From: Chloroflexota bacterium
GTDB lineage: Bacteria > Chloroflexota > Dehalococcoidia > Lucifugimonadales > UBA3495
Assembly: GCA_028875055.1 (NCBI GenBank)
Contig: JAPPGG010000036.1
Location: 1 to 62,145 of the forward strand
DNA length: 62,145 nt
Direction: 5' to 3'
Positions 1-7,568 of the stretch are shown here, one piece after another. The first letter of the stretch is position 1; each line of letters opens with the position of its first letter. The translations under genes were made by a program, and so were the position numbers. Below the pieces are notes generated by a model that was not told where the DNA came from, ran no database searches, and was given only the letters and a program-made list of their open reading frames with translations.

Positions 1-428
1 AGCTCCATTCAACACTTAATAGGCCTGTCTTTACCAGTTTGACCGACTACTAGCCTCTTGAGCAGGTGCTGAGGTATCTCCCGTAATTTTAACCCCTGCG
101 CAGCGCCGCTCCAACAGGGAAGTGTCAGTCGGCAGGGCAATCGGGCCCAGACCAGCCGTCAATCTCAGCGAAGCCGAAGAGTTCGGAAACCAACATACAA
201 GCGTGCTATCGGACCCGAATAGGGGCTAACGACCAGGCTTTCAGGCCCTTCGCAAGGCTCAAAGCGACACGGCCAACGTTTAAAGTCTCATCCTCTATTT
301 GAGACGCGTATGCCCTGTAACAAATGCCATTTCCGTTGCCCAAAGCAGGTTATGGCGTTACACTGGTACCGCATCTCTCGATATTGACCCGCAGATTTTA
401 TCAACAAACTCGTGGTAACCTGCCTGCG
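1..428. other. Left-end intergenic stretch, no gene recognised
   Basis: No open reading frame with family resemblance is visible on either strand, and I recognise no tRNA, tmRNA, RNase P or 6S RNA core motif. The stretch ends in a clear rho-independent terminator, so something upstream is probably transcribed rightwards. This could be the untranslated tail of a gene beyond the left edge or an unrecognised small RNA. Confidence 0.4.
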
Positions 429-456
429 GCCTGCCTGTTGAGGCAGGTCTTTTTTT
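429..456 (+). terminator. Rho-independent terminator
   Basis: A 7-bp stem, CCTGCCT (430-436) with AGGCAGG (441-447), and a GTTG loop are followed directly by TCTTTTTTT. It faces right and ends about 35 bases before the first MFS gene, so it insulates that gene from whatever is transcribed in the unassigned stretch before it. Confidence 0.8.
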
Positions 457-491
457 GGCAGCGAGCGGCCCGATAGCAGGTATTTCTCTCT

Positions 492-1796
492 TTGCAGCGA
501 GTACGTGAAGAAACCGAGCGCCCGAAGATTTTCTATGGGTGGTGGATGGTGGCCATCACCTCCTGGATGGCCTTCTTTGCCAGCGGCATTTTCTTCCGAG
601 GCTTTACCGTTTTTGTTCCGGCGCTGCGGGACTCCCTTGGAATCAGCCAGGCCCGGACCAACCTGATCTTCTCCCTGGCCCGCGCGGAAGGTGGGTTGGA
701 AGGGCCCTTCGCGGGCTGGCTGATTGACAAGTTTGGAAACCGCAACCTCCTGATTCCCACCGTGCTGCTGGCGGCGGCAGGCTACTTTGCCCTCTCCCAG
801 TTTGTCAGCGGGTTCTGGAGCTTTGCCATCGTTTACCTGTTAATGGTGTCGCTGGGCAACAGTATCGCCTTTCAGCATGCCATGTTCGCCGGCATTAACC
901 AGTGGTTCCGGCGAAGGCGTTCCCTGGCCATTTCCATTCTCGCCGCCGTTTCGTCCCTGGGCGGATTGTTCATTGTCCCTTCGATGAACGGTGTCATTGA
1001 CCGGTGGGGCTGGGAGATGGGGTCGCTGTTGTCCGGAGTGGCCTACCTGGTCTTTCTCTTTCCCCTTTGCTTCCTGTTCAGGAACAAGCCTGAGGACATG
1101 GGTCTGCTGCCTGATGGGGACACCAGTCCACCAACGGCCGCCGGTCGGGGAGCGGCCGCCCGCCGCCGGCTGCTGCGGGACTATACCGTCCGAGAGGCGC
1201 TGCACACCCAGGCTTACTGGCTGCTGATGCTGGGCGCGGGCCTGCGGATGATTGCCACCCTGGGAATTCTGGTCAGCATTATTCCCATCCTGGAGGACAA
1301 AGGCGTCAGCCGGCAGATGGCGGCGAACCTGACGGGGGCCATGTTCGGCATCAACTTCCTTTCCCGCCTGGTCCTGGGGTACGTGGGAGACCAGTGGCCC
1401 AAGTCGCTGATTCTGGCCGGGACCCTTGCCGCGGAGGCGCTGGCGATCTCGCTGCTGTATTTCGGCCAGTGGGATGCCGGGGCCGTGGGCATATTCCTCA
1501 TCGTAGCCTTTGTCGTGCTGGAGGGGTTCGGTGACGGCGCCGGTGTAATCGTGTGGGCGGCTCTGGGAGACTATTACGGACGTCACCGCTTTGCAACCCT
1601 GAGGGGTTATATCACCTTCTCGCACAGCTGGGCGCTGGTGGCGTCACCGGTTTACGTGGGTTGGGTTTTCGACCACTATGGCAGTTACGACTGGGCAATC
1701 ATCCCTGCCGCCGCCTGTGCTGGGGTTGCCAGCATCTGCTTCCTGCTGGTACGGAGGCCGCCGCAGCTCACCGCCGAAGAGACCCCACAGGGCTGA
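492..1796 (+). CDS. MFS transporter, monocarboxylate/oxalate-formate antiporter type
   Basis: A 434-residue inner-membrane protein with about 12 hydrophobic segments. The N-terminal FYGWWMVAITSW segment and the fold pattern resemble the monocarboxylate / oxalate:formate antiporter branch of the major facilitator superfamily, which moves small organic acids. A charged, low-hydrophobicity loop near residues 205-235 separates the two six-helix halves. The start used is TTG at 492; the ribosome site there is weak and the next in-frame ATG lies inside the first helix, so TTG is the better choice. The substrate cannot be read from sequence. The catabolic genes that follow on the same strand suggest an organic acid. 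Confidence 0.85.
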   Translation: MQRVREETERPKIFYGWWMVAITSWMAFFASGIFFRGFTVFVPALRDSLGISQARTNLIFSLARAEGGLEGPFAGWLIDKFGNRNLLIPTVLLAAAGYFALSQFVSGFWSFAIVYLLMVSLGNSIAFQHAMFAGINQWFRRRRSLAISILAAVSSLGGLFIVPSMNGVIDRWGWEMGSLLSGVAYLVFLFPLCFLFRNKPEDMGLLPDGDTSPPTAAGRGAAARRRLLRDYTVREALHTQAYWLLMLGAGLRMIATLGILVSIIPILEDKGVSRQMAANLTGAMFGINFLSRLVLGYVGDQWPKSLILAGTLAAEALAISLLYFGQWDAGAVGIFLIVAFVVLEGFGDGAGVIVWAALGDYYGRHRFATLRGYITFSHSWALVASPVYVGWVFDHYGSYDWAIIPAAACAGVASICFLLVRRPPQLTAEETPQG

Positions 1797-1900
1797 GCAG
1801 GTCCCTCCGCGGGCGCCTGCCGGCGGGGCACGGGCGTCATGATCTGTCGCCGGGAGCCCTCCCGCCATTTGACCGCATACCAGGACGCAATAGTCCTGTA

Positions 1901-2093
1901 CCCTGGCCGTAACAGTTCAGAGTTGAAGGAATTGCCTGCCCATAAACCCGTCATACCTCCGACTTCGTAGGGGCGCATGGCCATGCGCCCCTACCCAACC
2001 CACGACTTGCACAGGTTCCAGGCTCCCGCCTGCGCGGGAACGACCGGTTTTTCAGCCGTGTAACACACCAATTCTGAACTGTTACCCCTGGCC
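1901..2093. repeat. 8-bp target-site duplication flanking the MITE-like element (copy 1)
   Basis: CCCTGGCC occurs at 1901-1908 and again at 2086-2093, immediately outside the two ends of the 1909-2085 element. A perfect 8-bp direct repeat at this position is the expected footprint of transposition. Confidence 0.8.
1909..2085. mobile_element. Non-autonomous MITE-like element, copy 1 (IS66-type ends)
   Basis: This 177-bp element has terminal inverted repeats. The left end reads GTAACAGTTCAGAGTTG and the inverse of the right end reads GTAACAGTTCAGAATTG, 16 of 17 identical. It is bounded by perfect 8-bp direct repeats and encodes no protein. The centre holds a perfect 28-bp palindrome at 1967-1994, and a smaller inverted repeat (TCCCGC...GCGGGA) lies near 2024-2040. 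Ends starting with GTAA and 8-bp duplications are known hallmarks of the IS66 family, so an IS66 transposase elsewhere in the genome probably mobilised it. A related copy is at 17382-17550. Confidence 0.8.
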
Positions 2094-2166
2094 GGGCTTC
2101 ATAGCCTTAGTTACGTTGATGGTATATCATAGGGTCAACGTCGTTCCCTGAGATCTAGGAGGGTCT

Positions 2167-3501
2167 ATGGCTACTATCCTGGAAGAATATATTGAGAAAC
2201 ACCCCGGTTCAGCGCAAAGGTACGCCGAGGCAACCCGGATTTTCCCTGGCGGCGTCACCCACGACAATCGTTACGCCCAGCCCTTTCCTCTTTACATTAC
2301 TCACGGCACCGGCCCTTACAAATGGGACGTGGATGGCAACGAGTATATTGATTACGTATCGGGCCACGGCGCGCTGATATTGGGTCATTCTCATCCTGCG
2401 ATAGCTGCCTCAGTGTCGGAGCAGATCAACCGGGGCACCCACCTTGGGGCCTGCACCGATGAAGAGCTGCGGTGGGCCAAGGCCATCATGGCCCTGATGC
2501 CAGCGGTGGAAAAAGTACGCTTCCATAGCTCTGGAACCGAGGCTACGCTGATGGCGATGCGGCTGGCCCGCGCCTACACCGGCAAGAGCAAGGTAATCAA
2601 GCTCCAGGACCACTTCCATGGCTGGCACGACTATGCCATGGCCGGGTCGGACCGTCCCGCGCCCGGCATACCGCAGGAGAGTTGGGGCAGCATGGTTATC
2701 GTGCCCTCGGGGGACCTGCAGGCGGTGGAGGATGCCCTGAACCGGGACGACGACATCGCGGGCCTGATCCTGGAACCCACCGGCGCGCACTACGGCCAGC
2801 TACCCTTCGATGTGCCCAATTACCTGAGGGGCCTGCGCGAGCTGACCAGTCAGCACGGCGTGGTGCTGATCTTCGACGAGGTGGTCACGGGCTTTCGCGC
2901 TTCGCCGGGCGGCGCCCAGGTCCTTTACGACGTGGCTCCCGACCTGACCACCATGGCCAAGATTGTTGCCGGCGCCCTGCCGGGCGGGGCGGTGGGCGGC
3001 AAGGCCGACATTGTGGACATGATTGCCCATCGGGGCGACCCGGAGTGGGACAACCAGCGGCGCGTCTATCACCCCGGAACCTTTAACGGCAACCCCCTGT
3101 CGGCGGTGGCCGGCGCCGTATGCCTGGAGACTATCGCCAGTCAGCCCGTAAACCAGCAGGCCGACGCCATGGCCCAAAGGCTGATGCTTGGACTGAATGA
3201 CGTGCTGGGCAAGATGGAAGTGGCCGGTTTCGCCCATGGAGTGGCTTCGATGATTCACCTGGTGCTGGCCGACTGCGACTTTGACAAGGGAGTTCTCGGC
3301 ATGACTCACCGCGAGATTAAGGAGGCCATTGGCTCACCGGCTGTTACCGCTCTGAAGCGCAGCATGCAGAACCACGGCGTTGACATTATGGGACGGGACT
3401 CCTTCCTGGTTTCTTCCACCCACACGGAAACGGAGATTGACAAGACCCTGGCTGCCGTTGAGAGGTCCCTGGCCGAGGTTCGAGCCGAGGGGTTGCTGTA
3501 A
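2167..3501 (+). CDS. Class III aminotransferase, glutamate-1-semialdehyde aminomutase-like
   Basis: A 444-residue PLP enzyme of fold type I. Visible elements are the phosphate-binding SSGTEA at 121-126, the pyridine-contacting FDEV (Asp237-Glu238) and the Schiff-base lysine Lys265 in TTMAKIVAGALPGG. Overall layout matches GSAM/HemL-like proteins, which transfer amino groups within or between small carbonyl compounds. The ATG at 2167 has a good ribosome site (GGAGG, about 5 bases before). It sits with an MFS carrier and a dienelactone hydrolase rather than with haem genes, so a catabolic transaminase or mutase role is more likely than tetrapyrrole synthesis. The true hemL should be elsewhere. 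Confidence 0.85.
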   Translation: MATILEEYIEKHPGSAQRYAEATRIFPGGVTHDNRYAQPFPLYITHGTGPYKWDVDGNEYIDYVSGHGALILGHSHPAIAASVSEQINRGTHLGACTDEELRWAKAIMALMPAVEKVRFHSSGTEATLMAMRLARAYTGKSKVIKLQDHFHGWHDYAMAGSDRPAPGIPQESWGSMVIVPSGDLQAVEDALNRDDDIAGLILEPTGAHYGQLPFDVPNYLRGLRELTSQHGVVLIFDEVVTGFRASPGGAQVLYDVAPDLTTMAKIVAGALPGGAVGGKADIVDMIAHRGDPEWDNQRRVYHPGTFNGNPLSAVAGAVCLETIASQPVNQQADAMAQRLMLGLNDVLGKMEVAGFAHGVASMIHLVLADCDFDKGVLGMTHREIKEAIGSPAVTALKRSMQNHGVDIMGRDSFLVSSTHTETEIDKTLAAVERSLAEVRAEGLL

Positions 3502-3583
3502 AGGGCCTTTGCCACGGCCGGCAATAGCCGCCGGAAGCCATCCCGTTGTTGATTGAACAGTTAAGAATCGATGAGGTGTTGAG

Positions 3584-4300
3584 ATGCCATCATTCTGGGA
3601 AAACATCCAGGTCAATGGACAGGACATGGACTTGTACGCCAGCGTACCGTCGGGCTCCGGTCCCTTCAGCGCCATTGTGGTGAGCCAGCATGGCGGCGGC
3701 GTGGACAAGTTTATCCAGACAATTTGCGACCGCTTCGCCGAGGCCGGATACGCCGCGGTGGCGCCCAATCTGTACCACCGGGTTCCGGACGAGGTCTTGA
3801 ATGGTGACCCCCGGCCCCGCCCCTGGGACGTGCTCAGCGACCCAGACATCGTGGCCGACGTGAATGCAACCGTGGATTTTCTGCGCAACCATCCGGCCAT
3901 AGACGGGGAGCGTCTGGGCATTACCGGTTTCTGCATGGGAGGCCGGGTCGCCTGGCTGGGCGCAGCCACCAACCCGCACTTCAAGGCGCTGGCCCCATAC
4001 TACGGCGGCAACCTGATGGTTACCTGGGGCGCTGGCGAGACACCACCCTACGAGCTGGCGGAGAGCATCAACTGCCCGATCCTGTTCCATTTCGGAGAGG
4101 TGGACGAGAACCCATCGCAGGACGACATGAGGAAGTTCGATACTGAACTGACCCGGCTGGGCAAGGCCCACCAGTTCTACACCTATCCCGGCGCCGATCA
4201 CGCCTTTATGGATTTCACCGCAGGCCGGTACCACCGGGAGGCTTCAGATGCCTCTTGGCCCCGGACCCTGGAGTTCTTCGCTGCCCACCTGGGCGGGTAG
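3584..4300 (+). CDS. Dienelactone hydrolase family protein
   Basis: A 238-residue alpha/beta hydrolase. The nucleophile elbow GFCMGG has Cys117, the diagnostic cysteine of dienelactone hydrolases. Asp174 (EVDENP) and His206 (GADHAF) complete the Cys-Asp-His triad. Known members open cyclic enol-lactones in aromatic breakdown, but many act on other esters. It starts at ATG 3584 behind GAGGTGTTGAG and lies 82 bases after the aminotransferase on the same strand, so the two may be co-transcribed. The length is normal for the family and no signal peptide is seen, so it is cytoplasmic. Confidence 0.88.
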   Translation: MPSFWENIQVNGQDMDLYASVPSGSGPFSAIVVSQHGGGVDKFIQTICDRFAEAGYAAVAPNLYHRVPDEVLNGDPRPRPWDVLSDPDIVADVNATVDFLRNHPAIDGERLGITGFCMGGRVAWLGAATNPHFKALAPYYGGNLMVTWGAGETPPYELAESINCPILFHFGEVDENPSQDDMRKFDTELTRLGKAHQFYTYPGADHAFMDFTAGRYHREASDASWPRTLEFFAAHLGG

Positions 4301-4390
4301 GGCTGCACCGACGGGGCAGGCAGGCTCCGGCCACTGACCTGTCAGTGCAAAACCACCATCAATACGAGCAAAAAACTGGAGGAACCGAAT

Positions 4391-4912
4391 ATGGCCAGAG
4401 TTTCCCTCGACCTTGACGACAAAGCCGACCTGCAACTGCTGAGCGCTTCCGGCTGGAGGCGCAGCATGGGCATGGTGCCCGGAGAACCCAACCAGGGCCT
4501 CGTAGCGGAGATGCGCGGCGTTGCCGCTCGTATGCCGGACTATGACGACTCGGGCTGGGAGCAGCCTGATACCATCCAGGAGCGGCTATCGGTGGGCTTT
4601 ACCTTTGCCTGGTATCGCCTGGCATTCACCATGCCCGAGACGGTAAAGGGACAAATTGTGGGCGGCAACCGGGTCTTTTTCGAGTGCAACGTGGACAACT
4701 ACGGCGAGGTTTACATCGACGGCGCCATTGACCGGAACATCGGCGTGATTACGGGCAACAACACGCCCAAGAGAGTGTCGCTGGCTGATTCCGCCGAGCC
4801 GGGGAAGCAGCACGTGATAGCCGTGCTGGTGGCCAACGCTCCCCTGGGCGACCCGGTGGGCGCCATATTCTTCCGCCACGCCACCCTCGCCTTTGAAGAG
4901 GCCCCACGCTAG
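4391..4912 (+). CDS. Beta-sandwich (galactose-binding-like) protein of unknown function
   Basis: A 173-residue protein without signal peptide. The middle part (YDDSGWEQP, then a [11 protein letters not shown] strand and a VYIDG strand) resembles the sugar-binding jelly-roll domain found in family 2 glycoside hydrolases and galactose-binding domains, but no catalytic domain is attached. It has a strong ribosome site (GGAGG, 6 bases before ATG). It lies 90 bases after the hydrolase gene and 52 bases before the selenoprotein start, in the same direction. The fold assignment is pattern-based. The ligand is unknown. Confidence 0.7.
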   Translation: MARVSLDLDDKADLQLLSASGWRRSMGMVPGEPNQGLVAEMRGVAARMPDYDDSGWEQPDTIQERLSVGFTFAWYRLAFTMPETVKGQIVGGNRVFFECNVDNYGEVYIDGAIDRNIGVITGNNTPKRVSLADSAEPGKQHVIAVLVANAPLGDPVGAIFFRHATLAFEEAPR

Positions 4913-4964
4913 GGTTCGGCCGGGCAGCCGGCGTTCCGGTTTCGGCGACATTGGAGAAGCAGCA

Positions 4965-6452
4965 ATGACGAGCAGGTCTTACGCCGGCAAGGTCAACGCG
5001 CCGGAATTTCCTCCAGGGCTGGAGTGGGTCAACTCCGACCGCCCCCTGAAGATGGAGGAGTTGCGGGGGAAGATAGTCCTCCTGGACTTCTGGACCTACT
5101 GTTGAATTAACTGCATGCACATTTTTCCGCAGTTGCGGAAACTGGAACGCAAATACGCCAGCGAGCTTATGGTGGTCGGGGTCCACTCGGCCAAGTTCCC
5201 CAACGAGAAGGAAAAGGAGAACCTGTACAAGGCTGTCAAGAGGTGCGAGCTGGAACACCCGGTGGTGAATGACGCCGAGTTCCAGATTTGGCAGCAATAC
5301 GCCTGCCGGGCGTGGCCCACAATGATGTTCATTGACCCCGAAGGCAAGGTCATTGGCAAGCACGAGGGGGAAATTACCTTCGAAGACCTGGACCACCTTC
5401 TGGGCGAGATGGTGGCCGAATTCGATGCCTCGGGACTACTGAATCGGCAGCAGGTCGCGGTCTCCGTTGGCACGGAACCGGACTATCCCCTGTCGTTTCC
5501 CGGAAAGGTCCTGGCTGATGAAGCGGGCGGCCGCCTGTTTATAGCCGACACCAACCACAACCGCATTGTAGTGGCCAGCCTCGAAGGGCAGGTATGCTGC
5601 GTCATCGGGTCGGGGGAAGAGGGCTTGAGTGACGGGGGCTTCCAGTTGGCCAGCTTCAACCATCCCCAAGGTATGGCATTGGACGGTGAACGTCTATACG
5701 TAGCGGATACCGAAAATCATGCCATACGCCGGGTAGATCTGGCCGCAGGGATTGTGGCCACCATCGCCGGCAACGGACGGCAGGGCAATCGCAGGTCGGG
5801 CCAGGGCCCTGGCTCGGAGTCGGAGCTGAACTCACCGTGGGACCTGGCATTCCACGACGGCAAGCTTTACATTGCCATGGCCGGGTGTCACCAGCTCTGG
5901 TTTATGGACCTGGAGTCCGGTCTGGCGGGGCCCTATGCCGGGACCGGTGCGGAGTCCATCAAGGACGGAGCTCTGTTGGAGGCCACGCTGGCCCAGCCCA
6001 GCGGTATCACCACCGATGGCGACCGGCTTTACTTCGCCGACAGCGAGACCAGTTCCATTCGCTCCGCTGAACTTCAGCCCGGCGGCCGGGTGCGCACCAT
6101 TGTAGGGTTGGGGCTCTTTGAGTTTGGTGACCGGGACGGTGAGGGACACCTGGTGAGGCTCCAGCACCCGCTGGGAATCGCTATGAAGGACGGGATTCTC
6201 TACATTACCGACAGCTACAATCACAAAATCAAGGAGATTGTGCCGGTGCCCCGCCGCTCAACAACGATGGCCGGTACCGGATCGGCGGGTTGCAAGGATG
6301 GCATTGCCGGCGAGGCCGCTTTTTCCGAACCGGGAGGATTGAGCATAGCCGGTGAATGGATGTACATCGCGGATACGAACAACCACGCCATTCGGGTGGC
6401 CAATATGGAAACCTGGGAGGTCAAGACCCTGCAACTGGAGTGGCCGTGCTAG
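4965..6452 (+). CDS. Thioredoxin-NHL repeat protein with in-frame TGA, probable selenoprotein
   Basis: Read through the TGA at 5103-5105, one frame gives 495 residues: a thioredoxin domain (about 1-150) followed by NHL beta-propeller repeats (about 155-495, with several ADTxNHxI units). The active site reads W-T-Y-Cys46-Sec47-Ile-Asn-Cys50. Homologues have YCCINC, so TGA replaces the N-terminal cysteine of the CxxC pair, giving UxxC. The cis-proline loop is Trp117-Pro118-Thr119. Both sides of the TGA keep the same frame and full domain similarity. Start is ATG 4965 with GGAG at about 4952; an upstream in-frame ATG (4893) overlaps the previous gene and is less likely. A hairpin at 5124-5141 fits a bacterial SECIS. 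A standard gene caller would split this into two pieces (stop at 5105; restart at 5115). The alternative is a point mutation and pseudogene, which the hairpin argues against. The role is probably a thiol-disulfide redox protein. Confidence 0.85.
5103..5105 (+). other. In-frame TGA, putative selenocysteine codon
   Basis: TGT (Cys46) is followed by TGA, then ATT AAC TGC (Ile-Asn-Cys50). The frame is continuous from ATG 4965 to the stop at 6450-6452. The position is the catalytic cysteine of the thioredoxin CxxC motif, the most common place for selenocysteine in redox proteins. Confidence 0.82.
5106..5141 (+). promoter_or_regulatory. Putative bacterial SECIS element
   Basis: Directly after the TGA is a perfect 7-bp stem, TTTCCGC (5124-5130) with GCGGAAA (5135-5141), and a 4-base loop AGTT (5131-5134). 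The loop starts 25 bases after the TGA and has G as its second base. Known bacterial SECIS hairpins sit roughly 16-37 bases after the codon and carry a G within the first two loop bases, to bind SelB. The element is also coding (Phe-Pro-Gln-Leu-Arg-Lys). Confidence 0.75.
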
Positions 6453-6627
6453 GTGACCAGCTTCCTTGAACCGGCAGGTGGCAGGGGTGTATTGCCGTCC
6501 CGGGCAGAAGCGGGGATGAGAATTCCCTCGAGGTTCCCGACCGAAGGGGAACGACGGGCAAGTCCCAATCCATCATTGCATTTGCGTTGAATTCCTGGAA
6601 GTCCTGGGGAAAGGGGCGATTACAGCG

Positions 6628-6661
6628 GTCGGGGCGGGTACTCACCCGCCCCGATATTTTT
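6628..6661 (+). terminator. Rho-independent terminator after the selenoprotein gene
   Basis: CGGGGCGGGT (6630-6639) pairs with ACCCGCCCCG (6644-6653) around an ACTC loop, followed by ATATTTTTG. It closes the rightward transcript about 180 bases after the NHL protein stop and faces the convergent prmC gene. Confidence 0.8.
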
Positions 6662-6685
6662 GTGGCGTTGAAAAGGGGGATTGCC

Positions 6686-7552
6686 TCAGCAGTACTCCAT
6701 TCCCCGGTTAATCACAAATATGCGGTCCCGCTGCGCCAGGTCTTTTTCCACGGAAAGCTCGGCGCCGGGGAAGGCTTCCCGGGCCAGAGCCTCGACCGCT
6801 GGTACCTGTTCCGGGTCCAGTTCGAGAAGGACCACCCCATGGTCCTTGAGCTTGCCCGGCGCCTGTTCAAGCAGCCGGCGTATGTGGTCCAGGCCATCGG
6901 GGCCCCCGTCCAGGGCCAGTTGCGGCTCCCATCGCACCTCGGGCTGCAAATTGGGCAGACGGTCTCCAGGGATGTACGGGAGGTTGGCCAGAATCAGGTC
7001 CACCGGTTCGGGGACGGGCTCCAGCAGGTCGCCCTTGCCCAGGGACACCCGGTCGGCGACGTTGTGGGCCCGGATATTGTAGGCAGCCACGTCCAGCACG
7101 TCATCGGAGCAGTCCACGGCAAAGATGCGGGCTGCGGGAAGGTGGAGGGCCAGATTGACCGCGATGGCCCCGGTGCCGGTTCCCACGTCGGCGACTACCA
7201 GCTGGGGAGTTTCCATTCCCATCAGGGCCATGAACAGCGCATGTTCCACCATGCATTCCGTTTCCGGCCTGGGGATCAGCACGTTGGGGTTCACCAGCAG
7301 GTTAACGCCGTAGAACTCCTTGTACTGGAGGATATACGCCAGGGGCTCGCGCTTCAGGCGCCGTTCCATTATCTGGGCCAGCGCCTGTTCCTGCTGGGGC
7401 GTCACCTCGGTTTCCTGCTGGGAGAAGAGGTCGTGACGCTGCATGCGCATCACGTTCATCAGCATTACCTCGGCTTCGAGGCGCGCGTCAGGAATGTGGC
7501 TGGCTTCCAGGGAGCGGTGGGTTTGCTGAACGGCTTCGCGGAGGAGCGGCAT
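6686..7552 (-). CDS. prmC: Peptide chain release factor N5-glutamine methyltransferase
   Basis: A 288-residue cytoplasmic enzyme that methylates the glutamine of the GGQ loop in release factors. It has an N-terminal helical domain, the SAM-binding DVGTGTGAI (112-120), and the catalytic loop as Asn180-Leu-Pro-Tyr183, a variant of the usual NPPY. It follows prfA after a 16-base gap on the same strand, the widespread prfA-prmC arrangement, so enzyme and substrate are co-expressed. ATG at 7552 is the natural start. Confidence 0.93.
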   Translation of the reverse strand: MPLLREAVQQTHRSLEASHIPDARLEAEVMLMNVMRMQRHDLFSQQETEVTPQQEQALAQIMERRLKREPLAYILQYKEFYGVNLLVNPNVLIPRPETECMVEHALFMALMGMETPQLVVADVGTGTGAIAVNLALHLPAARIFAVDCSDDVLDVAAYNIRAHNVADRVSLGKGDLLEPVPEPVDLILANLPYIPGDRLPNLQPEVRWEPQLALDGGPDGLDHIRRLLEQAPGKLKDHGVVLLELDPEQVPAVEALAREAFPGAELSVEKDLAQRDRIFVINRGMEYC

Positions 7553-7568
7553 AGATTTAACGGCGGCC

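Larger units (their letters stand above)
1797..2166. other. Intergenic region carrying a MITE-like element
   Basis: No coding potential is supported here. The main content is the mobile element at 1909-2085. The last 70 bases hold the leader of the following aminotransferase gene, including its ribosome site GGAGG at about 2158. Confidence 0.6.

Noticed and set aside
840-1625. 261-codon minus-strand frame over the first MFS gene
   Set aside because: It has no family resemblance and lies wholly opposite a clear MFS transporter, so it is a shadow.
4893-5105. Separate 70-residue gene ending at the TGA
   Set aside because: It is the N-terminal part of the thioredoxin-NHL protein. The frame continues past the TGA with full domain similarity, and the true start is probably ATG 4965.
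5115-6452. Gene beginning at ATG 5115 (NHL protein only)
   Set aside because: That ATG codes for the Met after Cys50 in the thioredoxin active site. A start there would remove half of the domain, and no ribosome site precedes it.
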